Source: Pseudomonadota bacterium
GTDB lineage: Bacteria; Pseudomonadota; Gammaproteobacteria; Steroidobacterales; Steroidobacteraceae
Length of the DNA: 64,000 bases
Assembly: GCA_023423935.1 (NCBI GenBank)
Contig: JAFAEQ010000038.1
Coordinates: 44,185-108,184, forward strand
Direction of reading: 5' to 3'
Made by a program: the position numbers and the translations under genes
In this document: positions 8,399 through 16,891 of the stretch, in pieces
How positions within the stretch are numbered: the stretch's first letter is position 1
Layout of the letters: every line of letters begins with the position of its first letter
Notes under the pieces: model-generated
Databases searched by the model: none
The model's input: the letters and a program-made list of their open reading frames with translations, nothing else
Told to the model about the DNA's origin: nothing

Positions 8399-9433
8399 AT
8401 GAGTTCGTCGCAAGGGCAAAAGGCTTCGTTATCCAACGAGCTCTTTCGCCAGGCACTGGAGGCGGCGCCGACGGGCATGATCATGATCGATGCCAGCGGG
8501 CGCATCGTGCTCGTCAACGCTCAGGTCGAGGATCTCTTCGGCTACAGTCGAGCGGAGCTGATCGACCAGCCGCTCGAAACACTCGTGCCCGAACGATATC
8601 GCCAGCAACACGGTGCGTTTCGCACGCAGTTCTTCACCGATCCGCAAACCCGCGCGATGGGCCATGGACGCGAGCTCTTCGGTTTGCGACGCGACGGCTC
8701 CGAGATTCCCGTGGAAATCGGCCTGACGCCGGTGAACACCTCCGAAGGCAGTTTCGTGCTGGGCTCGATTCTCGACATCACCGAGCGGCGCCGCGCCGTT
8801 GCAGAGCTCGAGGATCGCGGCAACGATCTCGCCAGGAGTCTGCGCGAACGCGATCTGCTGCTGCAGGAAGTGCATCATCGCGTGAAGAACAATCTGCAGT
8901 TGATCTCGGCGCTGATCAACATGCAGGCCCGACGTCTCTCGGGCGAGCCGCGCGAGGCACTCATCGAATGCAAGCGCCGCGTCGAGGCGATCGGACTCAT
9001 TCATGAAAAGCTGTATCAGGCACGCAGCTATGCCGAAGTGCCGTTCTCCGAATATCTGCGCAGTCTCGCGGCGAATCTGCTGCACGCGGCCGATATCTCG
9101 GAATCGAAGATTCAACTCCAGTGCGAATGCGACACGGTCGTGCTTCCGGTCGACAAAGCGATCTCGTGCGGTTTGTTACTGAACGAACTGCTGACGAATG
9201 CCCTGCATCACTCGAGCGAGTGGCAAGGAGCCACGCTCGATATACGACTGCGCCTTCTCGAAGGATCGCAGGTGCAACTCACCGTCACGGAGCCGGCGCA
9301 CAGCTCACCCGACTCCTCCTCCGGGCGGTTGGGACTGCAGCTCGTATCCATGCTCACCGAGCAACTCGAAGGGCACCTGAGCTCCGATGCGGATCGCGGT
9401 CAAACCACGGTCACCTTTCCGGCGCGGCACTGA
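8399..9433 (+). CDS. PAS sensor kinase of the HisKA_2/HWE type
   Basis: The ATG at 8399 yields 344 residues; the frame is open upstream only because it runs through the preceding kinase gene. A PAS domain (about 15-130: ALEAAPTGMIMIDASGRIV, LGSILDITERR) is joined to a HisKA_2 domain whose phospho-site is EVHHRVKNNLQLISALI (His159/160). An HATPase domain of the short type follows, with LLLNELLTNALHHS and GRLGLQLVSMLTEQL. Kinases of this class commonly drive general stress pathways or atypical response regulators. No membrane segment is visible, so it senses a cytoplasmic cue through PAS. A strong hairpin lies directly downstream. Confidence 0.9.
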   Translation: MSSSQGQKASLSNELFRQALEAAPTGMIMIDASGRIVLVNAQVEDLFGYSRAELIDQPLETLVPERYRQQHGAFRTQFFTDPQTRAMGHGRELFGLRRDGSEIPVEIGLTPVNTSEGSFVLGSILDITERRRAVAELEDRGNDLARSLRERDLLLQEVHHRVKNNLQLISALINMQARRLSGEPREALIECKRRVEAIGLIHEKLYQARSYAEVPFSEYLRSLAANLLHAADISESKIQLQCECDTVVLPVDKAISCGLLLNELLTNALHHSSEWQGATLDIRLRLLEGSQVQLTVTEPAHSSPDSSSGRLGLQLVSMLTEQLEGHLSSDADRGQTTVTFPARH

Positions 9434-9453
9434 AACTCACACCTCAAACGAAA

Positions 9454-9476
9454 ACGGCCGCACTGAGTGCGGCCGT
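9454..9476. terminator. Bidirectional hairpin terminator
   Basis: A perfect 10-bp stem (ACGGCCGCAC with GTGCGGCCGT) with a 3-base loop lies between the kinase gene and the convergent lipoprotein gene. AAAA precedes it and CGTT follows, so it could end transcripts from both sides, better for the minus-strand gene. Confidence 0.75.
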
Positions 9477-9502
9477 CGTTCTCGATGAGCAAGGCGTAAC
9501 AA

Positions 9503-9772
9503 TCAGGGATTCGGCGGGGTCGTCGTGTCCGAAGGCGTGGTCGTCGACGGCGAAGTGGTCGTCGAATCAGTGGAGTTGGTCGAATCCGATGGAGGCGTGG
9601 TGTCCGATGGCGTCGGGGTCGACTCGGGCGTCGTGGGCGGCGTTGTATCACTCGGTGTCGTCGGGCTCGAGGGCGTCATCGACTGGTCGGTCGGTGAGGT
9701 GGTGTCGCGCTTCGAGCAGCCTGCCGCTCCGATGAGCAGCGCCGCTGCAACCAAAGAAATCAGTACACGCAT
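9503..9772 (-). CDS. Small Ser/Thr/Pro-rich lipoprotein
   Basis: The 89-residue precursor starts MRVLISLVAAALLIGAAGC, a clear lipobox with Cys19 as the lipidated residue. The remaining 70 residues are almost only Ser, Thr, Pro and Asp in irregular repeats such as PSDTTPPSDSTNSTDS. Such low-complexity linkers are extended and often sit between membrane and peptidoglycan; no domain is attached here. The role is unknown. The repetitive codons make slippage and length variation between strains likely. The gene is monocistronic, between a hairpin terminator and a 190-base promoter region. Confidence 0.75.
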   Translation of the reverse strand: MRVLISLVAAALLIGAAGCSKRDTTSPTDQSMTPSSPTTPSDTTPPTTPESTPTPSDTTPPSDSTNSTDSTTTSPSTTTPSDTTTPPNP

Positions 9773-9958
9773 GTTCGTCTCTCCTGTGCGATGGCAGTCA
9801 CTTCATACGCATTGCATTGCGCTCAGACCTCGAAATGCAGTCGGCACCCAAGAGTTCCAAACACGCGAAATTGCAATAGTTTTTGCCTGTAAATGTCAAC
9901 GAGACGTCAATGGACGTCGGCGATTTCGGCAGGAGCGAGAGAGGATAACGGCTACGAC

Positions 9959-11491
9959 TCAGGCCGCCTGGACCCGATCCCAGAAGCGCTGAGCTTCCGC
10001 ACGGCGTCCGCGTTGAACCAGGTAGCCATACCCAAGTTCGCCGACAGCGTCGAGCAGTTCCGTGTCGTGGTGGGCGGCGAGCGCGAGATGTTTCAAGCCG
10101 CGCTCATCCGCACGCTCGAGCAACATGCGACCGAGCAGGAACTGGGCCTGCGCCATTTTCGGTTCGCGACTTACCAATACGGTCAGCGCATCGATGGCTT
10201 CGCGCTCGAGCGCAATGTCGAGCAGCAGCGTCGCCTTCTTCCACAGATCCTCGGGCTTCATCTCCGCCTCAGCGACACTCTCGTACTGCGCAATCTTCCA
10301 GCGTGCCTCACGGATCGCATCGTGACGCTTGCGCCAGGCGGGGACGTACTCGGCCTTCCATGCTTCATCGAACTCTCGAACGATGGGCGCGGCGGCCTCC
10401 CCGAGCAACGTGAGAGCCGCACTCTCGGCAACAGTGCTCGGCAGCTCTGCGGGCACATCGAGGGCAGCCAGTCTTTCGCCGAGTGCCGGGTGGGTTTCGT
10501 GCTCGGCCGGATATTGTCGGATGGCCTGGTGCATCCAGTCGCTTCGCTGCCATTGCTTGTGTGCGAGATGGATCGCACGGCTCAGCACTGAATAAGGCAA
10601 ATACTGCGGCTCGGGCAGACGCTCGACCTGCTCGAACAACCTGGTCCAGAACACTTCTGCGAGAAAACGGCCGATCAATTCCGTCTTGATCAGCGCACGC
10701 GCGAGCAGACGAGGATGCGTGGCCTGCGCTGCCGCACGATCTGCGGCGTACTCATGATTGCGAGCCATGATCAGACTGTAGGCAAGAAAGAACGTCGCAT
10801 AGCGTCCGAAGACCGGCGCGAGCACTTTGTCCGAAATGGAAGAAGGCTCCGCGAAACGTTCTTCGATCGCCTCCCAAGCCACGCGTTGACGATAGATCCA
10901 GCTGCTCAGACGCGTCTGCGGGCTGCCGAGATGCGCCAGCTCATGCGCGAGCAGTGCCTTGAGCTCTGCGATGCTGATGGCCTGCAACAGCGGCAAGCCA
11001 ATGCGCAGCTCATGCGTCACCTTCCCCAGCACTCCCCACTGAGGGATCAGATGCAACCTGAGTGCAAACTCGCGATCGATGGTGATCGTGTGGATATACG
11101 CGCGGTCTCCCGTTCCTTCGGCGCTGGCAGCAAGCTTCTGCAGCACCTCGTCCACCGCATTGAACAATGCAGGACACTCATCGCTCGTGATCTCACGGCC
11201 TGCGATCGGCAGCGCAGTGGAGATCATGGCCTTTGCGATCACGATTGCGGCGAATGCGCTCAGGAACACTGCCACGATCGGCCCGAGCCCCGGCGATGCG
11301 TCCGAGAGAAACGCCGATGCCATCGATCCCAAAGCCACGAGCAAACATAGCAGTGCAAGTGCGAGTGGCGCGTAGCCGAGCGACACCACGAGCAGCAGAC
11401 GCAGGACATACGCGCGAGGGTGCCGATCCGATACGCGTTCCAGGCGTCCTACCAACGCAGCGAACTGGGTTGCATCCATCGACCGGCCCAC
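9959..11491 (-). CDS. Membrane-bound M48 family metallopeptidase
   Basis: The 510-residue protein has two N-terminal hydrophobic segments (about 30-55 and 70-95), then an M48 zinc peptidase domain with LLAHELAHLGS (His183, Glu184, His187) and a downstream third-ligand region NHEYAADRAA. The C-terminal 150 residues are helical with TPR-like features (AIDALTVLVSREPKMAQAQFLLGRMLLE). Members of this family act in membrane-protein quality control or envelope stress. The listed start is a GTG; an ATG four codons in, at 11479, is equally possible. It lies 100 bases upstream, on the same strand, of no partner that suggests a substrate. Confidence 0.9.
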   Translation of the reverse strand: MGRSMDATQFAALVGRLERVSDRHPRAYVLRLLLVVSLGYAPLALALLCLLVALGSMASAFLSDASPGLGPIVAVFLSAFAAIVIAKAMISTALPIAGREITSDECPALFNAVDEVLQKLAASAEGTGDRAYIHTITIDREFALRLHLIPQWGVLGKVTHELRIGLPLLQAISIAELKALLAHELAHLGSPQTRLSSWIYRQRVAWEAIEERFAEPSSISDKVLAPVFGRYATFFLAYSLIMARNHEYAADRAAAQATHPRLLARALIKTELIGRFLAEVFWTRLFEQVERLPEPQYLPYSVLSRAIHLAHKQWQRSDWMHQAIRQYPAEHETHPALGERLAALDVPAELPSTVAESAALTLLGEAAAPIVREFDEAWKAEYVPAWRKRHDAIREARWKIAQYESVAEAEMKPEDLWKKATLLLDIALEREAIDALTVLVSREPKMAQAQFLLGRMLLERADERGLKHLALAAHHDTELLDAVGELGYGYLVQRGRRAEAQRFWDRVQAA

Positions 11492-11592
11492 GAGTGAGGG
11501 ACCGACAGGTTACGTCGCATGTGGCGCAATGAAGTTTGAACCAGTTCTCACTTTCCAAGCGCCAGCGACCGGGACCCGGGCGTGCCTTCGCT

Positions 11593-13173
11593 TCAGGGTG
11601 CGCTCTGCATACGCAGGGCATCGCGTGCTGCAGTCACACTTGCCTCATCGTCCGTGCGCACGACCAGGACCGATTCGCGCTCCTGAGCATCGAACGGTTC
11701 CCAGAATCGCTGCTGCTGCAGCATAACGGATTCATCGGCCTCCGAGGCGTCCGTAGCTGCTGCCTGCCGCTGACGCAGACGGTCCCGCAAATGCTCTTCC
11801 GGCGCGACACAATGGATGATAGAGAAGGTCACATCGCACCGCGCCGCCAGCTCGCGGAACGCAAGGCGCTCGCCTCTCTTCAGAAATGCCGCATCGACGA
11901 TCACGGACTCGCCGGCTCGCAAGGCTTTCTCCGCCGCACGAGCCAGATGCTCGTACACCTGTCGATTGAACTCGCGCGAATAGATGTCCCACTCGAGTGA
12001 TCGCGATGACTGCTGCGGCCTCAGCCCCGCCAGTCTCTTGCGTTCCACGTCCGATCGGATTCGCAGAGCTGGAAGTTCGCTCACGAGCCGCTCACTCAGC
12101 CACGTCTTACCCGACCCCGAGAATCCGCACGTGATGATCAGACGCGGCCTCGACGGAGCTATCAGTCGCTGCGCGAGATCGAGATAGCGATCGCGCGCCG
12201 TCGCGTTGCGCTCGAGCACGGCGACCTTCGCTCTCACCAGCGCGCGATGCACTTTGAAGAATCTGAGCATCGCAACGGCGGCATGATCTCCGCCGCCTTC
12301 GAACCAGCCACTCAGAAACGCATACGCCAGATCGCTGCGGTCGTGCGCCTGCAGATCCATCGCCAGAAAGGCAACGTCGCTTGCGACATCGATGCAACGC
12401 AGCGCGCGATTGAACTCGATGCAGTCGAATGCGATCAGTCCACCGTCGAGCTTTACCACGTTGCGCACGTGCAGATCGCCATGACACTCGCGAATCCGAC
12501 CCGCTTGTTGGCGCTCCGCGGCCAGCAACTCGATCGATCTCCATTCCTGCTGCAGCCAGTCCGACCAGGGCTCGAGTCGTGCGCGCAACGCCGGAGCAAA
12601 ACGGATCATCTCTGCGACGTTCTCCATCGCCGTCCGGTGCGCCTGAACCGCATCGACATCGCCGCACCCCGGCAATGAGTCATGGATGGCGGCCAGCTGT
12701 TCTCCGAACTTCCGCAGGTCCAGCGCGGTCACCGAGTTTGCGACGAGCAGCGCGGACAGTTCGTCCTCGCTCGCGAAGCGTCGCAACTTCACTGCGTATT
12801 CGATGGGGTCGCTGTCGATGGGGTCGCTTTCGATGGGATCGCTGTCGATGGGATCGGTATCGCCCGCGAGTGTGGGGCGATCGGCGGACCCGCGAATCGC
12901 GACCACCTCCAGATACAGTTGTGGCGCGAATCTGCGGTTGAGGACGAGCTCGTCGCGACAATTGCGCTCACGCAGCGCGAGCGTGGAGAAATCGGCAAAC
13001 GCGAAGCGGATCGCTTTCTTGAGCTTGTACGCATACTCGTCCACGAGCAGCACCCACGACAGATGGGTTTCGACCACCTCGACCTCGCCCCCATGTAGTT
13101 GCGACAGCAGCGCACTAAGCCGTCCGATCAATCGCCTTTGTTGTTCCAGATCCTCTTTCATGGCTGTTCTCAT
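11593..13173 (-). CDS. Fusion of APH-like kinase and P-loop AAA ATPase domains
   Basis: This protein of about 526 residues joins an aminoglycoside-phosphotransferase-like domain (catalytic loop ECHGDLHVRNV, then LIAFDCIEFN as the metal loop) with a C-terminal P-loop kinase-like domain (Walker A GFSGSGKTWLSERL). The pairing is a known bacterial family of uncharacterised phosphotransferase/ATP-binding proteins; the substrate is not known and antibiotic resistance should not be assumed. Residues near 108-128 form a tandem repeat of DPIDS/DPIES encoded by a 15-bp DNA repeat. The first ATG (13206) precedes a weakly coding stretch; 13173 or 13161 are better starts. The family call is good. Confidence 0.85.
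   Translation of the reverse strand: MRTAMKEDLEQQRRLIGRLSALLSQLHGGEVEVVETHLSWVLLVDEYAYKLKKAIRFAFADFSTLALRERNCRDELVLNRRFAPQLYLEVVAIRGSADRPTLAGDTDPIDSDPIESDPIDSDPIEYAVKLRRFASEDELSALLVANSVTALDLRKFGEQLAAIHDSLPGCGDVDAVQAHRTAMENVAEMIRFAPALRARLEPWSDWLQQEWRSIELLAAERQQAGRIRECHGDLHVRNVVKLDGGLIAFDCIEFNRALRCIDVASDVAFLAMDLQAHDRSDLAYAFLSGWFEGGGDHAAVAMLRFFKVHRALVRAKVAVLERNATARDRYLDLAQRLIAPSRPRLIITCGFSGSGKTWLSERLVSELPALRIRSDVERKRLAGLRPQQSSRSLEWDIYSREFNRQVYEHLARAAEKALRAGESVIVDAAFLKRGERLAFRELAARCDVTFSIIHCVAPEEHLRDRLRQRQAAATDASEADESVMLQQQRFWEPFDAQERESVLVVRTDDEASVTAARDALRMQSAP
12800..12859 (-). repeat. Four 15-bp tandem repeats inside the APH/ATPase gene
   Basis: Four copies of TCGATGGGRTCGCTK-like 15-mers lie head to tail (starts 12800, 12815, 12830, 12845), with single-base differences. 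As a multiple of three they add five-residue units (DPIDS, DPIES) without frameshift. They sit in a loop ahead of the kinase core. Confidence 0.9.
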
Positions 13174-13261
13174 TGGCGCGCCGTGCGCTTTCTCGACTAG
13201 ACCCATCGCTTGGGATGCTCACCGGTCATCCGCCGCAGCTCACCGGTAATCGCACGGACCG

Positions 13262-13291
13262 TGTAACCCTTTGGGCTTCTGGCGTGTCTTA
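13262..13291 (+). promoter_or_regulatory. Candidate ECF-sigma-type promoter of the 51-residue peptide gene
   Basis: TGTAACC at 13262 and CGTGTCTTA at 13283, separated by 14 bases, resemble ECF sigma promoters with an AAC-type -35 and a CGT-type -10. The transcript would start near 13297 and carry about 50 bases before the ATG. This is pattern recognition only. Confidence 0.4.
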
Positions 13292-13346
13292 AGGTCAACA
13301 GTCGCAGTAACGCGGCCATTGAACGAGACAAACGAGGAGACCCGCC

Positions 13347-13502
13347 ATGTATACCGTGATCGAACTCAGCAGCAAGGCCCAACGCGCCGCGTGCATGCTT
13401 CTTTCCACGTTGATCGTCGTCAGCACGTTGTCGCTCGGCGCATACGGCGTTGCCAGTGCATCGCACGACGGCTACTCAGTCACCGTCACACAACTGCAGT
13501 GA
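13347..13502 (+). CDS. 51-residue exported or membrane-anchored small protein
   Basis: ATG at 13347 follows AGGAG by seven bases and reads 51 codons to TGA at 13500-13502. The product starts MYTVIELSSKAQRA, continues with a hydrophobic helix (CMLLSTLIVVSTLSLGAYGV) and ends with a polar tail of about 14 residues after a possible cleavage site ASA/SHD. It could be a signal peptide releasing a tiny peptide, or a single-pass anchor. A candidate promoter upstream and a strong terminator 14 bases downstream frame it as its own transcription unit. No family is recognised with certainty. Confidence 0.65.
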   Translation: MYTVIELSSKAQRAACMLLSTLIVVSTLSLGAYGVASASHDGYSVTVTQLQ

Positions 13503-13516
13503 TCCGCTTTGACCAC

Positions 13517-13558
13517 CCTGCCGGCGCTCTCGTACCCCCGCGCCGGCAGGTTTTTTTT
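13517..13558 (+). terminator. Strong rho-independent terminator
   Basis: An 11-bp perfect stem (CCTGCCGGCGC with GCGCCGGCAGG, loop of 12 bases) is followed by eight T residues at 13551-13558. It ends the small-protein transcript and argues against the TTG at 13509 as the start of the next gene. Confidence 0.92.
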
Positions 13559-13628
13559 CGACTGCATTGACATCCGCGGCGCGTCTGGCTACCTAGCTGC
13601 ACCTCTCGAACAACATCTCGCCGCTGCC

Positions 13629-14498
13629 TTGCGCTCAGACCCGTTTCGAATTGCGATCTTCTTGATCGCATCCGTCCTCCTGCATCCAGTCCATGCCGAC
13701 CCTCGCATCGAGGTTGCCGGCCATGGAATGCAGGATGTCGTGCTCATCCCGGAAATTGCGACGGACGGTCGGACGTTGCAACCGATCGCCGAGTTTCTCG
13801 CGCGCTGCCATCGTACTCATTCGTTCACGCTCGCAGGTTTTGCCGGCCAGCCCACCGATGCGGGTAGTTCATCGGAGGTGTGGCTCGAGTCCATCGATCG
13901 CTACATCGCGGGCTTCGAATCGCAACGGGCGATCGTCATCGGCCATGGCTTCGGCGGGATATTGGGCCTGAGACTTGCGCTCGATCACCCAGAGCATGTC
14001 GATCGGCTGATCATTCTCAATGCGCTTCCAGCTCCGTCCGCGCAGCTCATGCCGAAGACCGACCCACGGTCGGTGAGGTCTCTCGCCGAAGAAAAGCGAC
14101 AGACTGTGCTCACGCAATCGGCAGCGTCGTTTCGTCTGTCGCAGGAGCGGACGCTCGCAGGCGCGACTCAACAGGCCGAGCATGTCCCGGCACTCGTCGA
14201 ATGGGCGCTTGCTTCGGATCGTCGCACTCTGGCCGATGCCCAATTCGAATGGTTCGCGACGGATCTGCGCGACGACATCGCGCGAATCAAGGTCCCGACG
14301 CTCGTACTGGTGCCTTGGGATGCATCGCACACCGAGGACACGGCGACGACGCTGGATCTGTATCGCAAACAGTACGCTTCACTGCCCGGGGCACAGGTGA
14401 AGCTGATCAAAGGCTCGCGGCATTATCTGACCTTCGATCAGCCGATCGTCACGAATTGGGCGATCGAGGAATTCCTGGGCAAGTGTCCGCAGGAGTGA
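13629..14498 (+). CDS. Exported alpha/beta-hydrolase-fold protein lacking the catalytic Ser
   Basis: The frame opens at 13509, inside a terminator, so a later start is needed. TTG at 13629 gives 289 residues led by a signal peptide (FRIAIFLIASVLLHPVHA). The fold is that of an alpha/beta hydrolase: oxyanion region near VVLIPEIATDG, elbow VIGHGFGGILGLRLAL, an Asp in LVPWDASHTED, and a candidate His in KGSRHYLTFDQP. The elbow, normally GxSxG, has Gly where the nucleophilic Ser should be (codon GGC at 13947). Either it is a non-enzymatic binding protein or the gene is inactivated by one AGC-to-GGC change. The start remains uncertain. Confidence 0.75.
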   Translation: MRSDPFRIAIFLIASVLLHPVHADPRIEVAGHGMQDVVLIPEIATDGRTLQPIAEFLARCHRTHSFTLAGFAGQPTDAGSSSEVWLESIDRYIAGFESQRAIVIGHGFGGILGLRLALDHPEHVDRLIILNALPAPSAQLMPKTDPRSVRSLAEEKRQTVLTQSAASFRLSQERTLAGATQQAEHVPALVEWALASDRRTLADAQFEWFATDLRDDIARIKVPTLVLVPWDASHTEDTATTLDLYRKQYASLPGAQVKLIKGSRHYLTFDQPIVTNWAIEEFLGKCPQE

Positions 14499-14511
14499 CG
14501 CGCACTCCCAC

Positions 14512-16392
14512 TCAGGCGCCGGCCGGAACCGGCTCGCCGTAAGAGGACACGACCGCCAGCAGCTCGCGCGAGACGCGCTCGTCGATCTCCGCTGCGTGGC
14601 TCAGCTGCACCGGATAGCGGACCAGCGCTTCGACACCGGCAAGCGCGAAACGCAGCTGCACCTGCGGCATCGGGTCGCCGCCCTGCTGCGATCCCGCCGT
14701 CTTCTGGATCTCGCGCGACTGACGCAGGATGTCGTCGCGGTAGTCCTTGATGATGTTCGTCACCGCCGCCGTGAGTCGGTCTTTCAGCTGCGCGTAGTCG
14801 GCGCCGGCCGGCAGTGGCAGCGTGGTTTCGTGCCAGGCGAGATCCACGCCCGGGATCTGTTTGAACAGTCCGCCCGAGGATTGAAAAATGATCGAGTTGG
14901 CGAACGCCACGACGCGGCCGGTAGGAATCTTGGCCCCCTGCCCGCTCAGCTCCATGAGATGCAGCCGCACCAGTCCCAGCTCGATGACCTCGCCGGTCAC
15001 ATTGCCGATCTGCACTCGATCGCCGACGCGAATGCCGTACTTGCTGATGAGAAAGAAATAGCCGACGACCGACACCAGCACGCTCTGCATGGCGACCGCA
15101 AGACCGGCCGTGATGAGACCGGCAAAGGTCGCCAGCGAACCCAGCTCAGTTGCGAACGTGGACAGGACGATCACTACGACCAGCGTCCAGATGATGATCT
15201 TGCGCAGCAACAGCAGCCGCGAGCGCCGCCGGGGATCGGTCACATATCGGAACACGGCACGACGCCACAGCTCCGCCACGACGAACACGAGCCCGAGCAG
15301 CCCAGCGAACAAGGCCACGCGCAGGCCGAGTGCAGCGAGCGCTTCCTGATATTGCTTGTGCGTCGCCTCGCGCCAGTTGCTGAGGTTCCGTCGGTATTGA
15401 TTGAGCAGCACTTCCGCCTTGCTGAGCGGCGTCACCATGGCAGCGGTCTGTTGATAGAGCCACGCGATGGTGTCGTACCGATCGCGAAAAGTCCTGAGAT
15501 TCTGACCGCTCGCCGCATCAGCCTGCGCAGCGAGCGCATCGCCGCGCTCGCTCAGGGCCTGCAGACGTTCCATGGGCGGGTTGCGAATCTCCGTAAAGGT
15601 TTCCTGCAGCTTCGCCGTGCGGTCGTCGATGTTCGCAATGGTGTGGGCCTTGGCCGATAGCCGGAACACCGTCGCCGTCAGATCCCAGATCCCGAACTGC
15701 GCGAGCGCCGCGGGGGCCGACAACCAGGTGCCTTCGGACTTCGCCACGTCCTTTACCAGGGCCGCCGGCGCCGTCGAGGTTGGGATCGACGCGGCGATCG
15801 CATCGATGTGCGCTTTCAATGCGTTGGCACCATAGCCTTCGGTATCAGTCTGGCTTGCATACTGGCTCATGTTCGAGAGCATGTTGCGGCGAGCGTTGAT
15901 CATGTCGAGTTCGCCCTGCAGGACCGACAGTCGCGTCTGAAGGTCCGACCGGCGAGTGCCCGAGGCCGAGGCGAGATCGCGGCGGACGCTCTCGATCTGT
16001 GTTTGGATCTCGGCACGCTGCTCGTTCAGTTCCTTCTGGCTGCGATCGAGCGACTGACTGGCCGACTGTTCCTCGCGCGCCTTGGCCGCGCTGGCTTCGC
16101 TGCTCAAGAGCTCGGCATTGGCCCGCGCGATCTCGAAGGCCAGCGTCATCACCTTATCGGCGGTCTGACGATTCGCATACAGAATCAGAAGATCGCTGGG
16201 CTGAGTGGCCGCCTGCTCCTGCGCGCCGAGCGTGCGATACCAGTCGACGGTTTCATCGAGGATCTCGATGACCTGCTCGCCGCTCATGACCGCGCGATTC
16301 TGCAGCAGATCGTCGGCGGCAGGCGGTTCGGCCGCGAGAAGCCAGGGGATTACACAACAGCCAAGCAACAGCCAGCCGAGTCTGCGGCGCAT
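14512..16392 (-). CDS. MscS family mechanosensitive channel with long periplasmic domain
   Basis: The 626-residue protein has a signal peptide (LLLGCCVIPWLLA), about 300 residues of periplasmic coiled-coil (SQSLDRSQKELNEQRAEIQ), then membrane segments around 370-460 and the MscS core. The pore helix reads FAGLITAGLAVAMQSVLVS; it is followed by GIRVGDRVQIGNVTGEV and LMELSGQGAKIPTG of the beta domain. Such channels open under membrane tension and release solutes on hypo-osmotic shock; long N-terminal extensions occur in MscK/YbiO-like members. The last helix segment ends in an Ala/Gly-rich tail. The gene converges on the alpha/beta-hydrolase gene, 13 bases apart. Confidence 0.93.
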   Translation of the reverse strand: MRRRLGWLLLGCCVIPWLLAAEPPAADDLLQNRAVMSGEQVIEILDETVDWYRTLGAQEQAATQPSDLLILYANRQTADKVMTLAFEIARANAELLSSEASAAKAREEQSASQSLDRSQKELNEQRAEIQTQIESVRRDLASASGTRRSDLQTRLSVLQGELDMINARRNMLSNMSQYASQTDTEGYGANALKAHIDAIAASIPTSTAPAALVKDVAKSEGTWLSAPAALAQFGIWDLTATVFRLSAKAHTIANIDDRTAKLQETFTEIRNPPMERLQALSERGDALAAQADAASGQNLRTFRDRYDTIAWLYQQTAAMVTPLSKAEVLLNQYRRNLSNWREATHKQYQEALAALGLRVALFAGLLGLVFVVAELWRRAVFRYVTDPRRRSRLLLLRKIIIWTLVVVIVLSTFATELGSLATFAGLITAGLAVAMQSVLVSVVGYFFLISKYGIRVGDRVQIGNVTGEVIELGLVRLHLMELSGQGAKIPTGRVVAFANSIIFQSSGGLFKQIPGVDLAWHETTLPLPAGADYAQLKDRLTAAVTNIIKDYRDDILRQSREIQKTAGSQQGGDPMPQVQLRFALAGVEALVRYPVQLSHAAEIDERVSRELLAVVSSYGEPVPAGA

Positions 16393-16503
16393 AAAGTCCT
16401 TTGGAATTCAGACGGGCACCATCCACCACCCGCCACGGCATTCTCGCGCAAGCCGATGGTTCGGATCGAGCGCTTCGAAGAGGGCGTCGCTGGCCAGCGA
16501 CTG

Positions 16504-16881
16504 CTACCCGGCCGCGAGTGTGACCGCCTCAATCTTGTTACCGTCCGGGTCGAGCACGAAGGCGGCGTAATAGTTGGGGTCGTATTCCAGGCGAATGCCC
16601 GGTGCACCGTCGCTGCGCCCGCCATTGCTCAGCGCGAGCGCATGAAACTCGTCAACCATCCGGCGATTGCGAGCCATGAACGCAATGTGGGTGCCATTAC
16701 CCGCGGTCGCCGCGTGAGCATTGGTCGGCACGACCAGGCTGAACAGGATGTCTCCCGTTCCGTAATGGATGCCCGCTTCGTCCGACTTCAGCAGACGCAG
16801 GCCCAGCAGATCGAGCACGGGATCGTAGAAACCCCGCGCCCGCTCCGTGTCGTTGGTTCCGAGTGAGACGTGATGAAGCAT
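16504..16881 (-). CDS. VOC family (glyoxalase/dioxygenase fold) protein
   Basis: A compact 125-residue single-unit VOC protein. It begins MLHHVSLGTNDTERARGFY, has THIAFMARNRRMVDEFH in the middle and closes with YYAAFVLDPDGNKIEAV, where His4, His65 and a C-terminal Glu are the usual metal ligands. Such proteins work as dimers and include glyoxalases, epoxide-opening thiol transferases and antibiotic-binding proteins; which applies cannot be told. It sits on the same strand just after the hemerythrin gene (10 bases), so the two are likely co-transcribed. Confidence 0.9.
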   Translation of the reverse strand: MLHHVSLGTNDTERARGFYDPVLDLLGLRLLKSDEAGIHYGTGDILFSLVVPTNAHAATAGNGTHIAFMARNRRMVDEFHALALSNGGRSDGAPGIRLEYDPNYYAAFVLDPDGNKIEAVTLAAG

Positions 16882-16891
16882 GGCCAGACAA

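Noticed and set aside
11593..13173. Aminoglycoside resistance gene
   Set aside because: The APH-like domain is fused to a P-loop ATPase, a common uncharacterised family; there is no sign of a resistance cassette.
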